64,000 bases of DNA, from contig JAJZVM010000005.1 of the NCBI GenBank assembly GCA_021845645.1, positions 95,331-159,330 on the forward strand, written 5' to 3'. Origin of the DNA: Bacillota bacterium. Lineage in GTDB: Bacteria > Bacillota_E > JAJZYS01 > JAJYTV01. Under the pieces are notes generated by a model. That model did no database searches and was not told where the DNA came from. It saw nothing but the letters and a program-made list of their open reading frames with translations. Below are positions 1 through 8,659 of this stretch, in pieces (within the stretch, counting starts at the first letter, position 1; the number at the start of each line of letters is the position of its first letter). Both the position numbers and the translations under genes were made by a program.

Positions 1-4
1 GGAG

Positions 5-1228
5 ATGGTGGCATTGTTCGCCCTCGTCGACGTCAACGCGATGTTCGCCAGCTGCGCCGCCGCGGAGGATCCCAGCCTCAGGGGCCTGCCGCTCGTCGTG
101 GCCGGCGATCCTTCGGACCGTCGCAGCATCGTCCTGACCGCCAGCTACGAGGCCAGGGCCTACGGCGTGCGCACGGCCATGCCGGTGCGCGAGGCGCTGC
201 GCCTCTGCCCCGCGGTGCGCATCGTCGCCCCGGACCGCCATCTCTACGAGCGCTACAGCCGCCGCCTCTTCGAGGTGCTCTCGGAATTCACGCCGGTCGT
301 CCGACCCGTTTCGATCGACGAGGGCTACCTGGACCTGAGAGGCTGCCCAGGGCTCGAGGAGGGTCCGCTACTTCTGGCCGCCCGCATCCGCGCGCGGGTG
401 CAGGAGCGGACGGGCCTAATGGTGTCGATCGGCCTCGCCGAGGGTCCGTGGCTCGCCAAGATGGCGGCGGACCTCGCCAAGAAGCGCAGCGAAGGCATCC
501 TGCTGCTCGACCCGCGGGCGGTCGAGGAGATCGTCTGGCCGCTCCCCGTCGACGCCTTTCACGGCATCGGCCCGAAGACCGCGGCGAAGCTCCGGGGCAT
601 CGGCATCCGCACCATCGGCCAGATCGCGCAGGCAGACCCAAGGCTCCTCGAAGGATTCGGCGTGCACGGCGGGCGCATGCGCCGGCTCGCCCGCGGCGAG
701 GACCGCGGCACGCTCCCGGAGGAGTCCGCGCCGGTCTCCATCTCGCACGAGGAGACCTTCGCGCGCGACATCGCGAGTCCGGCCGCTCTGCACCCCGCTC
801 TGGTGGCGATCTGCGACAGGGTCGCCGAGCGCCTGCGCCGGGAAGGCTACGTGGCCCGCGGCCTTGGCCTTCGCCTGCGCAACGCCGCGTTCCGCGACTT
901 CAGCCGCCAGGGCCCTCTGCCGGCGCCGAGCGCCCGCGCCGAGGACCTGCGCCGGGTAGCGGAGACGCTGCTTGCCCGCATGCCGGCCGCGGCCTTCCCC
1001 TGCCGCCTGCTCGGTGTCGCGGCACACGCCCTGGAGGAGGCCGACGCAAGGCCGCCAGAGCTCTTTCCCGACGGCGACGCCGAGCGGCGCGACAAGCTGT
1101 GGACCGCCGTCACGGCGGTTCGGCGTCGTTACGGTCCAGACGCCTTGAAGCCTCTCGGCGCCGAACCGCAGCAGCCACCGCGATCTCCCGGCGGAACGCC
1201 GAAGGCGCCGCAGGGGCAGACAAGATAA
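5..1228 (+). CDS. Y-family DNA polymerase (PolY2/YqjW- or UmuC-like)
   Basis: Error-prone translesion DNA polymerase acting on damaged template. The catalytic acidic residues are visible: Asp9 in LVDVNAMFAS near the N-terminus, and Asp105-Glu106 in SIDEGYLD. Phe14 occupies the usual steric-gate position. The VAGDPSDRRS and ASYEARAYGVRTAMP stretches resemble Bacillus YqjW more than E. coli DinB, and the DVN triad is UmuC-like. A helix-hairpin-helix stretch (FHGIGPKTAAKLRGIGI, about 187-203) and a C-terminal little-finger region follow; 407 residues is normal for the family. The start is unsure: ATG at 5, GTG at 8 or TTG at 14 are in frame, a GGAG lies at 1-4, and the window edge hides anything further upstream. 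No promoter or LexA site can be assessed for the same reason. Probably part of the same damage response as the ImuB/DnaE2 set at 36.8-41.9 kb, but that link is inference. Confidence 0.9.
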   Translation: MVALFALVDVNAMFASCAAAEDPSLRGLPLVVAGDPSDRRSIVLTASYEARAYGVRTAMPVREALRLCPAVRIVAPDRHLYERYSRRLFEVLSEFTPVVRPVSIDEGYLDLRGCPGLEEGPLLLAARIRARVQERTGLMVSIGLAEGPWLAKMAADLAKKRSEGILLLDPRAVEEIVWPLPVDAFHGIGPKTAAKLRGIGIRTIGQIAQADPRLLEGFGVHGGRMRRLARGEDRGTLPEESAPVSISHEETFARDIASPAALHPALVAICDRVAERLRREGYVARGLGLRLRNAAFRDFSRQGPLPAPSARAEDLRRVAETLLARMPAAAFPCRLLGVAAHALEEADARPPELFPDGDAERRDKLWTAVTAVRRRYGPDALKPLGAEPQQPPRSPGGTPKAPQGQTR

Positions 1229-1247
1229 CACCCTTTTCCGATCGGTA

Positions 1248-1256
1248 TGCTATACT
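1248..1256 (+). promoter_or_regulatory. extended -10 promoter of cysK
   Basis: TGC directly followed by TATACT (1251-1256) is an extended -10 element (TGnTATAAT). No good -35 is seen 17 bases upstream, as is usual for extended -10 promoters. Transcription would begin near 1263, giving a leader of about 24 bases that contains the AAGGGGG ribosome site of cysK. Confidence 0.55.
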
Positions 1257-1286
1257 TTGCAGCAATGCCTGCAAGGGGGTTTTGCC

Positions 1287-2210
1287 ATGCCGATCACCCG
1301 TTCGGTCCTCGATCTCATCGGCCAGACGCCGCTCGTGCAGCTCCGTGACATCTCCGGGGAGACGGGCGCCGAGGTGTTCGCAAAACTGGAGAGCCGCAAT
1401 CCCGGCGGCAGCGTCAAGGACCGCATCGCCCTCGCGATGGTGCGCGCCGCGGAGGAGTCCGGCACGTTGCGCGCTGGCGGCGTGATCGTCGAGCCCACAT
1501 CGGGCAACACGGGCGTCGGTCTCGCGATGGTCGCCGCGGCAAGCGGCTACAGGCTGATCGTGACGATGCCGGAGTCGGCATCGGTGGAGCGGCGCCAGCT
1601 CATGGCCGGCTATGGCGCCGAGGTCGTGCTGACCCCTGCCGCCCAGGGCATGAAGGGGGCCATCGCGCGCGCCGAGGCGATCACCGCCGCAGAGGGCGCC
1701 TTCATGCCGCAGCAGTTCGAGAATCCCGCGAACCCGGAGGTCCACCGGCTTACCACAGCCGAGGAGATCTGGCGCGACGCCGAGGGCAGGGTCGACGTGT
1801 TCGTGGCCGGCGTCGGCACCGGCGGCACGCTCACCGGCGTGGGCCAGGTGCTGAAGTCCCGCGGCCCGACGCGCGTCGTGGCGGTCGAGCCGGAGCTCTC
1901 GGCCGTGCTCTCCGGCGAGGAGCACCACCCGCACAAGATCCAGGGGATCGGCGCCGGCTTCGTACCCAAGGTGCTTGACCGCGGTGTGATCGACGAGGTC
2001 GTCAAGGTCGCGGAGTCCGACGCGTTTACAGAAGCCCGCGCCTTGATGCGCGGGGAGGGCATCTCCGCCGGCATCTCGTCCGGCGCGGCCGCCTTCGCCG
2101 CGAGGCTGGTGGCCCGGCGCCCGGAGATGCGAGGCAGGCGGGTCGTCGTCATCCTGCCCGACACCGGCGAGCGCTACCTCTCGACGCCGCTCTTCGCGCC
2201 TCCGGCCTGA
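1287..2210 (+). CDS. cysK: cysteine synthase (O-acetylserine sulfhydrylase)
   Basis: PLP enzyme making L-cysteine from O-acetylserine and sulfide in the cytoplasm. Fold-type II motifs are all present: the PLP lysine Lys44 in NPGGSVKDR, the substrate loop EPTSGNTG, the phosphate-binding GVGTGGTLTG, and GISSGAA near the end. The 307 residues match the usual length. ATG at 1287 is chosen over an upstream in-frame TTG (1257) because AAGGGGG sits just before it and family alignment starts here (PITRSVLDLIGQTPLV). It has its own extended -10 promoter. Its last 37 bases overlap, tail to tail, the end of the histidine kinase gene on the other strand, and no terminator is seen between them. CysM-type specificity cannot be excluded from sequence alone. 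Confidence 0.93.
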   Translation: MPITRSVLDLIGQTPLVQLRDISGETGAEVFAKLESRNPGGSVKDRIALAMVRAAEESGTLRAGGVIVEPTSGNTGVGLAMVAAASGYRLIVTMPESASVERRQLMAGYGAEVVLTPAAQGMKGAIARAEAITAAEGAFMPQQFENPANPEVHRLTTAEEIWRDAEGRVDVFVAGVGTGGTLTGVGQVLKSRGPTRVVAVEPELSAVLSGEEHHPHKIQGIGAGFVPKVLDRGVIDEVVKVAESDAFTEARALMRGEGISAGISSGAAAFAARLVARRPEMRGRRVVVILPDTGERYLSTPLFAPPA

Positions 2211-3583
2211 GCCGGCCCGTCCGACCCGACGTCGGGCGGCAGAAGGCAGCGGACGGTGGTGCCGCGTCCCTCGCCGGACAGGAGCTCGAGGCGGGCGCGG
2301 TGCGCCTCCGCGATCTCGCGGGCGATGGCGAGGCCGAGGCCCGCGCCGCCGCCAGCCGCCCGCGCGGGATCGGCGCGGTAGAAGCGCTCGAAGGCGTGCT
2401 CGCGCACCTCCTCCGACATGCCCGGGCCCTCGTCCCGCACCTCGAACACAGGACCCGCGCCTTGGGCGCGCGCCAGGACGTGCACCGTGTTGCCCTCGCC
2501 GCCGTACTTGATCGCGTTGTCGAGCAGGATCCAGAGGAGCTGTTTCAAAAGGTCCCAGTCTCCCTGGGCCGGCACGACCTCCCGCGTCTCGTCGACGACG
2601 TGCGGCAGGCCCGGCAGGGCCTGCGCCTCGGAGACGGTCTCGGCTACCAGTTCGCCGAGGTCCATGCGGCGCATCTCCAGCCGAAGCCCCTGCGCGCCGC
2701 GCGCCAGGAAGAGGAGATCCTGCACCAGGCGCTGCATGCGCGCGGCCTCGCGGCTGATCGTCGAGACGGCCTCCTCGCGCACCTGCGGGTCCTGCGCGGC
2801 CCAGCGCTGCAGGAGTTCGGCATAGCCGGAGATGACCGCGAGCGGTGTCTTGAGTTCGTGCGACGCGTCCGAGACGAAGCGCGCCTGGCGCGTGAAGGCG
2901 GCTTCCAGGCGGTCAAGCATGCGATTGAACGCCTGCGCCAGCCGGCCGATCTCGTCGCGCGGGCTCGCGCCCTCGAGCCGCCGGGAGAGGTCCGTGTCGG
3001 AGATGCGCGTCGCGAGGGTCGTCAGGCGCTCGACGGGCCTGAGGGCCCGGCGCGCGAAGAGGTAGCCGACCAGCGCGACGAGTGCGAGCCCTGCGACGCC
3101 GCCCTCGATCAGGAGCGTGCGCAGCAGCTGCAGGGCGCCGAAGCTCGCGACCAGGCTGACGGAGACCTGGATCGCCCCGAGCAGGAGCCCGTGGTACATG
3201 ATGGGCAGGCTGACATAGCTCGCGGGCTGGCTCTTCCAGGTGATCATGCCCTGCACCGACTGGCTGAGCTGGACTGGCACCGGCAGGAAGGGGGTCTGCG
3301 AGGCCTGGACCACGTTTCCCAGGGGGCTGACGAACTGCACGTCGATCTCGTCCGGCCGCGCACCGAACAGGTAGGCGCTGCTGTTCGCCTGCACGACATC
3401 GAGGTCGCCGCCGTGGTTCAGGAAGTTCTGCCGCGTGGCCTGGGCCGTGGTCTGGGCCGTACGGATGGCCTCCTGCACCACCTCGTTGCGCAGGACGGTG
3501 AAGATCGTCGCGCCGAGCGCGAGGAGCACCACGGTCATGGCGACCGCGATGAATACGGTCAGGCGGGTGCTGAGGCTACGCAC
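2174..3583 (-). CDS. sensor histidine kinase, membrane-bound
   Basis: Sensor of a two-component system; phosphorylates the response regulator encoded just upstream. Order: TM1 about residues 8-31, an extracytoplasmic sensor of about 125 residues, TM2 about 157-177, HAMP about 178-230, HisKA with phospho-acceptor His242 in SDASHELKTPL, and HATPase_c with N box (LLDNAIKYG), G1 (DEGPGM) and G2 (GAGLGL). GTG start at 3583 follows GAGGAGG and overlaps the end of the regulator gene by 8 bases, so the two are translationally coupled. The 469 residues and layout fit the PhoR/BaeS/TcrY-type kinases. The signal is unknown; the shared strand with an ABC exporter upstream suggests an envelope or drug cue, which is inference. 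Confidence 0.93.
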   Translation of the reverse strand: MRSLSTRLTVFIAVAMTVVLLALGATIFTVLRNEVVQEAIRTAQTTAQATRQNFLNHGGDLDVVQANSSAYLFGARPDEIDVQFVSPLGNVVQASQTPFLPVPVQLSQSVQGMITWKSQPASYVSLPIMYHGLLLGAIQVSVSLVASFGALQLLRTLLIEGGVAGLALVALVGYLFARRALRPVERLTTLATRISDTDLSRRLEGASPRDEIGRLAQAFNRMLDRLEAAFTRQARFVSDASHELKTPLAVISGYAELLQRWAAQDPQVREEAVSTISREAARMQRLVQDLLFLARGAQGLRLEMRRMDLGELVAETVSEAQALPGLPHVVDETREVVPAQGDWDLLKQLLWILLDNAIKYGGEGNTVHVLARAQGAGPVFEVRDEGPGMSEEVREHAFERFYRADPARAAGGGAGLGLAIAREIAEAHRARLELLSGEGRGTTVRCLLPPDVGSDGPAQAGGAKSGVER

Positions 3584-4253
3584 CCGCGCCCTCCTCGCGC
3601 AGCACGTATCCGACGCCGCGTACCGTGTGCAGGAGCGGACGGTCGAACGGCTCGTCGATCTTGCTCCGCAGCTGGTAGATGTAGACGTCCACCACGTTGG
3701 TGGTGCCGTAGAAATCGTAGCCCCAGACGTGCTCGAGGATGGCCTCCCGCGACTGCGGGTGGCCCTGGTGGCGCATCAGGTACTCGAGCAGGGCGAACTC
3801 GCGCTTCGTGAGTTCGATCGGCCTGCCGGACCGCTGCACCTTGAGCTCGAGGCGGTCGAGCCGCAGGTCCGCCACCTCCAGGACGTCCTGCACCGGACCC
3901 TGCTGGCGGCGCACCACGGAGCGGATGCGCGCCAGGAGCTCCTCCAGCTTGAAGGGCTTCGTCAGGTAGTCGTCGGCGCCGAGGTCCAGGCCCTGCACCT
4001 TGTCCTCCGTCCGGTCGCGGGCGGTCAGGAGGATCACCGGCACGCCGGAGCGCCGCCGCACGGCCTGCAGCACCTGCATGCCGCCGAGGCCGGGCAGCAT
4101 CACGTCCAGGAGCACAAGATCCTGGTCGGAGCTTGCAAGGCGCAGCCCCTCCTCCCCATCGTGGGCGACCGCCACGGCGTAGCCCTCGTGCGTGAGGGCG
4201 AGTTCGAGGTAGCGGGCGAGGTCCCGGTCGTCTTCCACCACGAGGATGCGCAC
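3576..4253 (-). CDS. OmpR/PhoB-family response regulator
   Basis: DNA-binding response regulator partner of the overlapping kinase. N-terminal receiver with the acidic pair in VVEDD, the phospho-acceptor Asp in LVLLDVMLPG, the conserved Thr in LLTARD and Lys in LTKPF. The C-terminal winged helix ends YIYQLRSKIDEP...HTVRGVGYVL, typical of OmpR. GTG at 4253 is the start because AGGGAGG lies 8 bases before it and translation gives the expected RILVVEDD; a longer in-frame reading upstream has no family similarity. 225 residues, standard length. Lies 28 bases after the 146-residue unknown gene. Confidence 0.93.
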   Translation of the reverse strand: MRILVVEDDRDLARYLELALTHEGYAVAVAHDGEEGLRLASSDQDLVLLDVMLPGLGGMQVLQAVRRRSGVPVILLTARDRTEDKVQGLDLGADDYLTKPFKLEELLARIRSVVRRQQGPVQDVLEVADLRLDRLELKVQRSGRPIELTKREFALLEYLMRHQGHPQSREAILEHVWGYDFYGTTNVVDVYIYQLRSKIDEPFDRPLLHTVRGVGYVLREEGAGA

Positions 4254-4281
4254 CGCAATAACCTCCCTTGCGTCCGGCCGG

Positions 4282-4722
4282 CTACTGCCCGGCCTGCGCC
4301 GGCAGTCCCTCGACGAGGCTCTGCGCCGCCTCGAGCCAGCGCGAGCGCAGGGGCAGGAGGGCCGGCGCCAGGCGGACCGAGACGACGAAGGGACGGTCGC
4401 CGCCCACAATGTCTGCGTAGGGCAGATCGCGCAGTGCGCCTTCGACCAGCCGCATGCCGCCGGCCACGTCGAACGAGCGCACGACCGCCAGCGCAGGCAC
4501 GTCGATGCGCACCGTGACCTCGGTGTTCTCCAGGCTCGCGCCGAGCAGGTAGATGTCCTCCTCCTGGCCCAGGCGCATCACCGACGGCACCAGGTTGACC
4601 TTCGCCGTCGTCGTCTCACCGACGATCTTCCGCAGGGCCTCGATCTCCTCCGGCGCCAGGACGGGCATCCGCACGATCTCGTCGAGCGTCCCGGGCTTCA
4701 GTCGCTGGGCGATATCCTCCAT
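4282..4722 (-). CDS. hypothetical protein, 146 aa
   Basis: I do not recognise the family. The protein is soluble-looking with no signal peptide or membrane segment. An acidic N-terminus (EEIEALRKIVGETTTAKVN) is followed by a region of alternating hydrophobics (DIYLLGASLENTEVTVRIDVPALAVVRSF), suggesting a beta-rich domain. ATG at 4722 follows GGAAGG. It lies between the ABC permease (61 bases upstream) and the response regulator (28 bases downstream) on the same strand, so it may be co-transcribed and could be an accessory or inhibitor of the two-component system. This role is a guess from position only. Confidence 0.7.
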   Translation of the reverse strand: MEDIAQRLKPGTLDEIVRMPVLAPEEIEALRKIVGETTTAKVNLVPSVMRLGQEEDIYLLGASLENTEVTVRIDVPALAVVRSFDVAGGMRLVEGALRDLPYADIVGGDRPFVVSVRLAPALLPLRSRWLEAAQSLVEGLPAQAGQ

Positions 4723-4783
4723 GCCTTCCGTCTCCTCTTCCACGTCACGCCTGTCCCTAGCGTACCTCAGCAGGGCATGCCGG

Positions 4784-6313
4784 TCAGGCCCTGCCCTCGC
4801 TCGGACGCACGAAATCCATGGCGCTGATGCGCATCTGGCTGAGCTGCAGGCAGAAATAGGCCTCGCCGACCGCCGCCAGCGACCCGACGACGGCACCGGC
4901 CCCGAAACCGGCCAGGGCGTAGGCGCCCGCGAAGAAGCCGGCCGCGATCGCCGTCGCCACGACCGTGAAGAGGAAGCGCAGCCACACGGCCACGCCGCGC
5001 TGGTCGACCGCGTTCGGCAGCATGGCCCAGCCGAGGAGCCCGACCGAGCGGACGAGGAGCATCAGTGCGATGGTGAGCGGCAGGCTCCAGATCGCGAGCG
5101 CCCCCTGTCCCATGCCCAGGAGCCAGCCCACCGTCACCCCCGCCCAGCCCGCTCCCGACACGAGGGTCGACGGCAGGAACCATGCCAGGAGTTTCATGGG
5201 CATCTCTCCCGGCGTCTGGGACCACAGCGGTGTCGCGAGGATCTGGCCGAAGTTGAGCGACGCCGCGGCAGCCCCCGTGAGCACCATTACGTAGGCGGTG
5301 AAGGCCGGCACCACCTCCCACGGCACGCCGTGGGGCCGCGCGAGGACGCCGGCGACGGCGGCGGCGACCCAGCCGAGCGCGATGAGGGGCGCAGTCGCCG
5401 GCAGGAGCGTGCGGTAGAGGCGCGCGAGCTCCACGCCGAGGAGTGCGAAGCCTCCCCGCCCGGGCCAGTCCCTCTGGCGGAAGCGCCGGCGGACGGTGCG
5501 GCGGCCGACCTGTCCGCCCGGCGCGCCGCTGTACCGCCAGGCGAGGCCGCGGCGGCCGGCGAGGACGGGCAGGGCGCTCCAGTCGACGCCGAGGCGGACG
5601 GTGCGCCCTGCCATGGCCACCATCAGCGCCATGACGCCAGCCGTCAGCACACCCCACGCCACGAGCGGCAGAGCGGCGCCGTGCAGGGCCGACGCCGCGA
5701 GAGCCAGCGGCCACAGTCGCCCGACCGCCGCGGCCAGACCGGCCATGCCTCCCCTGTAGAGCCCGATGCCGGTCCACAGGGCCAGCGCTACGAGGCAGAG
5801 CAGCGTCAGGTAGCGGGCCGGGGCAGCCCAGCCGCCAAGCCCGAGCAGGATGTAGCGCACGCCCATCGCCGCGATCAGCGTGAGTCCTACCGCATACAGG
5901 AGGGCGCCCCAGCCTACGCCGCCCGAAGCGGCCATCTGCGGCACCCAGAACACCGCCACCACGACCAGCAGGCGCAGCTGCGTCGCCGCCTGGCGCAGGA
6001 GGCTCCAGACGACGATGCGGTCCGGCGCGATCGCGCTCGGCACGACGAGCGCCAGATCCGAAGGGCGCGCGAGCAGGCGGCGCCGGCCGCCGACCGAGGC
6101 CAGCCCAAGGAACAGCAGCCAGAGCGCCAGAGCGTAGACCGACGCCGCGTGCCCGAAGTGCGGCAGGCCGCGCCGCCCCTGCGACAGGATGAACACCAGG
6201 TACGCGAGGACGAAGAGGTAGAGCAGCAGGCGGCCGCGGGAGCGTCCCAGAGCGCGGAGCTGCGCCAGCAGCGTGTGCCCCTCGAGGTAGAGGAGCGCGC
6301 GGTAGCCGCTCAC
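4784..6313 (-). CDS. ABC transporter permease (exporter type, multi-pass)
   Basis: Membrane component of an ABC exporter. It has many hydrophobic segments over 509 residues, starting with LLLYLFVLAYLVFIL (about 29-43), with long Arg-rich cytoplasmic stretches between. Only the C-terminal FVRPSEGRA and the RRRFRQRDWPGRG loop near mid-protein stand out. The GTG start at 6313 overlaps the TGA of the ATPase gene (GTGA), which fixes it as the partner of that ATPase. The substrate is unknown. The size and absence of a large extracytoplasmic loop point to an ABC-2-like or YhaP-type exporter rather than a MacB type. Confidence 0.8.
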   Translation of the reverse strand: MSGYRALLYLEGHTLLAQLRALGRSRGRLLLYLFVLAYLVFILSQGRRGLPHFGHAASVYALALWLLFLGLASVGGRRRLLARPSDLALVVPSAIAPDRIVVWSLLRQAATQLRLLVVVAVFWVPQMAASGGVGWGALLYAVGLTLIAAMGVRYILLGLGGWAAPARYLTLLCLVALALWTGIGLYRGGMAGLAAAVGRLWPLALAASALHGAALPLVAWGVLTAGVMALMVAMAGRTVRLGVDWSALPVLAGRRGLAWRYSGAPGGQVGRRTVRRRFRQRDWPGRGGFALLGVELARLYRTLLPATAPLIALGWVAAAVAGVLARPHGVPWEVVPAFTAYVMVLTGAAAASLNFGQILATPLWSQTPGEMPMKLLAWFLPSTLVSGAGWAGVTVGWLLGMGQGALAIWSLPLTIALMLLVRSVGLLGWAMLPNAVDQRGVAVWLRFLFTVVATAIAAGFFAGAYALAGFGAGAVVGSLAAVGEAYFCLQLSQMRISAMDFVRPSEGRA

Positions 6314-7011
6314 TCTTCCGTGAGGCCGAGAAAGGCCTCCTGCAGGCTCTGGGACTGCGCCGTGATCTCCTGCAGGGTGCCCTGCGCCACGAGCCGGCCG
6401 TGCCGCAGGATGACAACGCGGTCGCAGATCTCCTCCGCACTGCTCAGGATGTGCGTCGAAAGCAGGACGGCGGTGCCGCCCGCCCGCGCCTCGCGCAGGG
6501 CCTGCACGAGCTCGCGCTGACCCGCGGGGTCAAGGCCGACCATCGGCTCGTCCACGAGCAGCAGGGTCGGCCGGTGCAAGAGGGCGCAGGCGATGAGGAG
6601 CTTCTGCTTCATGCCTTTCGAGAGCGCGCCGCCGACCCTGTCCGCTACCTCCTCGAGGTGCAGCCGGCGCAGGATCTCCTGCCCCTGCTCCTGCCATCCG
6701 CCCGGAAGGCTGTAGGCTCGCGCCACGAAGCCGAGATGCTCTTCGACGGTCAGCAGCGGGAATACCTCGGGCTGCTCAGGCACGAAGCCGACGAGGGCCT
6801 TCTGCTGCTCGATCGGCAGGCCGCCCAGCAGAGCGCGCCCCGACGTGGGGTGGACAAGGCCCGCCAGGGCGTGCAAGGTCGTCGTCTTGCCGGCGCCGTT
6901 CGGTCCCAGGAGGCCGACGATCTCCCCCGGCCTCACCTCGAAGCTGAGGTCTCTGACGGCGGCGACGTCGCCATACTGCTTGCCGAGGGCCTCAACCTGC
7001 AGGCCGTCCAT
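6310..7011 (-). CDS. ABC transporter ATP-binding protein
   Basis: ATPase that powers the overlapping permease. Walker A GLLGPNGAGKTTT (about 34-46), Q-loop region VGFVPEQPEV, a degenerate signature LSKGMKQKL, Walker B LLLVDEPMVGLDP and H-loop LLSTHIL are all visible. The 233 residues match CcmA/YhaQ-type ATPases. First gene of a minus-strand run that continues through the permease, the 146-residue unknown and the two-component system. ATG at 7011 is preceded by AAGGA. The 137 bases between it and the divergent MFS gene must hold the promoter. Confidence 0.93.
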   Translation of the reverse strand: MDGLQVEALGKQYGDVAAVRDLSFEVRPGEIVGLLGPNGAGKTTTLHALAGLVHPTSGRALLGGLPIEQQKALVGFVPEQPEVFPLLTVEEHLGFVARAYSLPGGWQEQGQEILRRLHLEEVADRVGGALSKGMKQKLLIACALLHRPTLLLVDEPMVGLDPAGQRELVQALREARAGGTAVLLSTHILSSAEEICDRVVILRHGRLVAQGTLQEITAQSQSLQEAFLGLTEE

Positions 7012-7136
7012 CTTGACGTTGCCATCCTTCCGTGCCTGTCCGAATTGGCCGATGTAAGCCCAGTCACGGCCCTAAGTCTGGAATGATGAGCGCAAGTCTG
7101 TCAACGCCGCCCGCTGCCGCCCCGGCGCCAGTGCGC

Positions 7137-7142
7137 TAAGAT
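7137..7142 (+). promoter_or_regulatory. possible -10 box of the MFS gene
   Basis: TAAGAT ends only six bases before the ATG at 7149, and no Shine-Dalgarno sequence is visible, so the message could be leaderless. No convincing -35 is present. Weak evidence on its own. Confidence 0.3.
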
Positions 7143-7148
7143 GCTCTC

Positions 7149-8387
7149 ATGGCCTCGCGAAAACTAGGGTATCCGCCGGCGCTCGTCACACTCGTCCTCT
7201 CCACGGTTCTCATGGTCACCGGCTTCTCGATGCTTTGGCCGCTCGTGACGCTCTACGTGCATACGCGTCTCGGGCTGCCGATGAGCTGGGCCGGCGCCGT
7301 GCTGCTCATCCAGTCGGCCGCGAACCTCGCCGGCAACCTGCTCGGCGGCCCCCTGTTCGACAGCTGGGGAGGTCGGCGCTCCGTCCTGCTTGGCGCCGGC
7401 GCGGCCGCTCTCGCCGCCTTCGGCATGGCGTGGAGCCACGGGCTCTACCCCTACCTCGCCATGACGGTCGTGCTCGGCGTCGGCACGGGTCTCATCTACC
7501 CGTCGATCAACGCATTCGCCGCGCATGTCTGGCCGGAGGGGCAGCGCGCGGCGTTCAACGCCATCTATGTCGCCTCGAACGTGGGTGTCGCGGTAGGTTC
7601 GATGGCTGGCGGCCTCCTGGCCGAGGTGCGCTTCTCGCTCGCCTTCGCCGTGACAGGGGTGCTGATGCTGCTCTACGCCGTCTCGGTGCTGGTCGGCATG
7701 CGCGGGCCCGCGTTCCGGCAGGGACCTGTGGCCGAGCGCCCCGCTGGACCGCAACATACGGAGCGGCGGGCCGCGCGGCAGGGCGCGGATCTCCTCCGGC
7801 TCGCGCCCTGGCTCCTGGCCGCGGGCCTGTGCCTCGACTGGACGGCCTACGTCCAGTGGCAGACCACGGTCGCCGTGCACATGCAGGCCCTCGGCTTCTC
7901 GATCGCCCGCTACAGCCTGCTCTGGACGGTCAACGGCCTCCTGATCCTCGCCGGGCAGCCGCTCGTCGGCTGGCTGGCGCGGCGCATGCCGGCCGTGAAG
8001 CTGCAGATCCTCCTGGGCAACGCTCTCTTCATCCTGTCGTTCCTGCTGCTGCTCGCCGCCCGCAGCTACTCCGGCTTCGTCGCCGGCATGGCCCTCAGCA
8101 CCTTCGGCGAGATGCTCGTCTGGCCGGGTGTGCCCACCGCCGCCGACCGCATGGCGCCGTCAGGCCGCCGAGGACTCTACCAGGGCATCGTCAGCGGCGC
8201 CGGCGCGATGGGCCGCGCGGCAGGGCCGCTGTTCGGCGGGCTCCTATACGACAGCTACCCCACCCGCGTCCTGTTCGGCGTGATGGTCGGCGTCTTCGCC
8301 CTCGGCCTGCTCGTCTTCAGCGTCTACGACCGCATAGGGGCTGGCGGTCGCCCGCCCGGCGAGGGCCTGGCGGCCACGCCGCAGTAG
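7149..8387 (+). CDS. MFS transporter (drug/solute antiporter type)
   Basis: Twelve-helix major facilitator, 412 residues. The loop between helices 2 and 3 carries the MFS motif A variant GGPLFDSWGGRRSVL (about 66-80), repeated more weakly between helices 8 and 9 (GWLARRMPAVKLQ). The conserved VLGVGTGLIYPSINAFAA of helix 4 resembles motif B/C regions of DHA1-type drug exporters. A cytoplasmic linker (about 193-220) joins the halves. It is transcribed away from the ABC/two-component block. Substrate not predictable. A GC-rich hairpin at 8465-8483 may end the transcript. Confidence 0.9.
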   Translation: MASRKLGYPPALVTLVLSTVLMVTGFSMLWPLVTLYVHTRLGLPMSWAGAVLLIQSAANLAGNLLGGPLFDSWGGRRSVLLGAGAAALAAFGMAWSHGLYPYLAMTVVLGVGTGLIYPSINAFAAHVWPEGQRAAFNAIYVASNVGVAVGSMAGGLLAEVRFSLAFAVTGVLMLLYAVSVLVGMRGPAFRQGPVAERPAGPQHTERRAARQGADLLRLAPWLLAAGLCLDWTAYVQWQTTVAVHMQALGFSIARYSLLWTVNGLLILAGQPLVGWLARRMPAVKLQILLGNALFILSFLLLLAARSYSGFVAGMALSTFGEMLVWPGVPTAADRMAPSGRRGLYQGIVSGAGAMGRAAGPLFGGLLYDSYPTRVLFGVMVGVFALGLLVFSVYDRIGAGGRPPGEGLAATPQ

Positions 8388-8659
8388 CGGCATGGCATGG
8401 GTCTGGCCGTCGCGCCGGCCCTTGGCACGCGGATCGTCAACGGATCGCTGCGGACAGGTGACAGGGGCGGCCGCTGGCCGCCCGCATGCCCCGTGCCGCG
8501 GCCTGGATGTGAATAATGGTGGTTGGCCCTCTGACTGTCCACGGGACTCGATCTCGTGAACCGATCCAACGCGGAGCCGGTATCGTCAAGTGTGTCTCCA
8601 GTGCGCGAGCTCGGGAATCCTCACCAATATGGTTTGGCCCCGGACTGGGCAGTGCAGAC
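8388..8659. other. non-coding stretch after the MFS gene
   Basis: No supported gene. It holds the hairpin at 8465-8483 and then mixed-composition DNA without recognised repeats, leading into the truncated phosphotransferase remnant. May be debris of the same rearrangement that made the 9-10.6 kb scar. Confidence 0.5.
8465..8483 (+). terminator. hairpin downstream of MFS gene
   Basis: GGGCGGCC and GGCCGCCC form a perfect 8-bp stem around a 3-base loop, 78 bases after the MFS stop. There is no T-run, so termination is likely but unproven. Confidence 0.4.
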
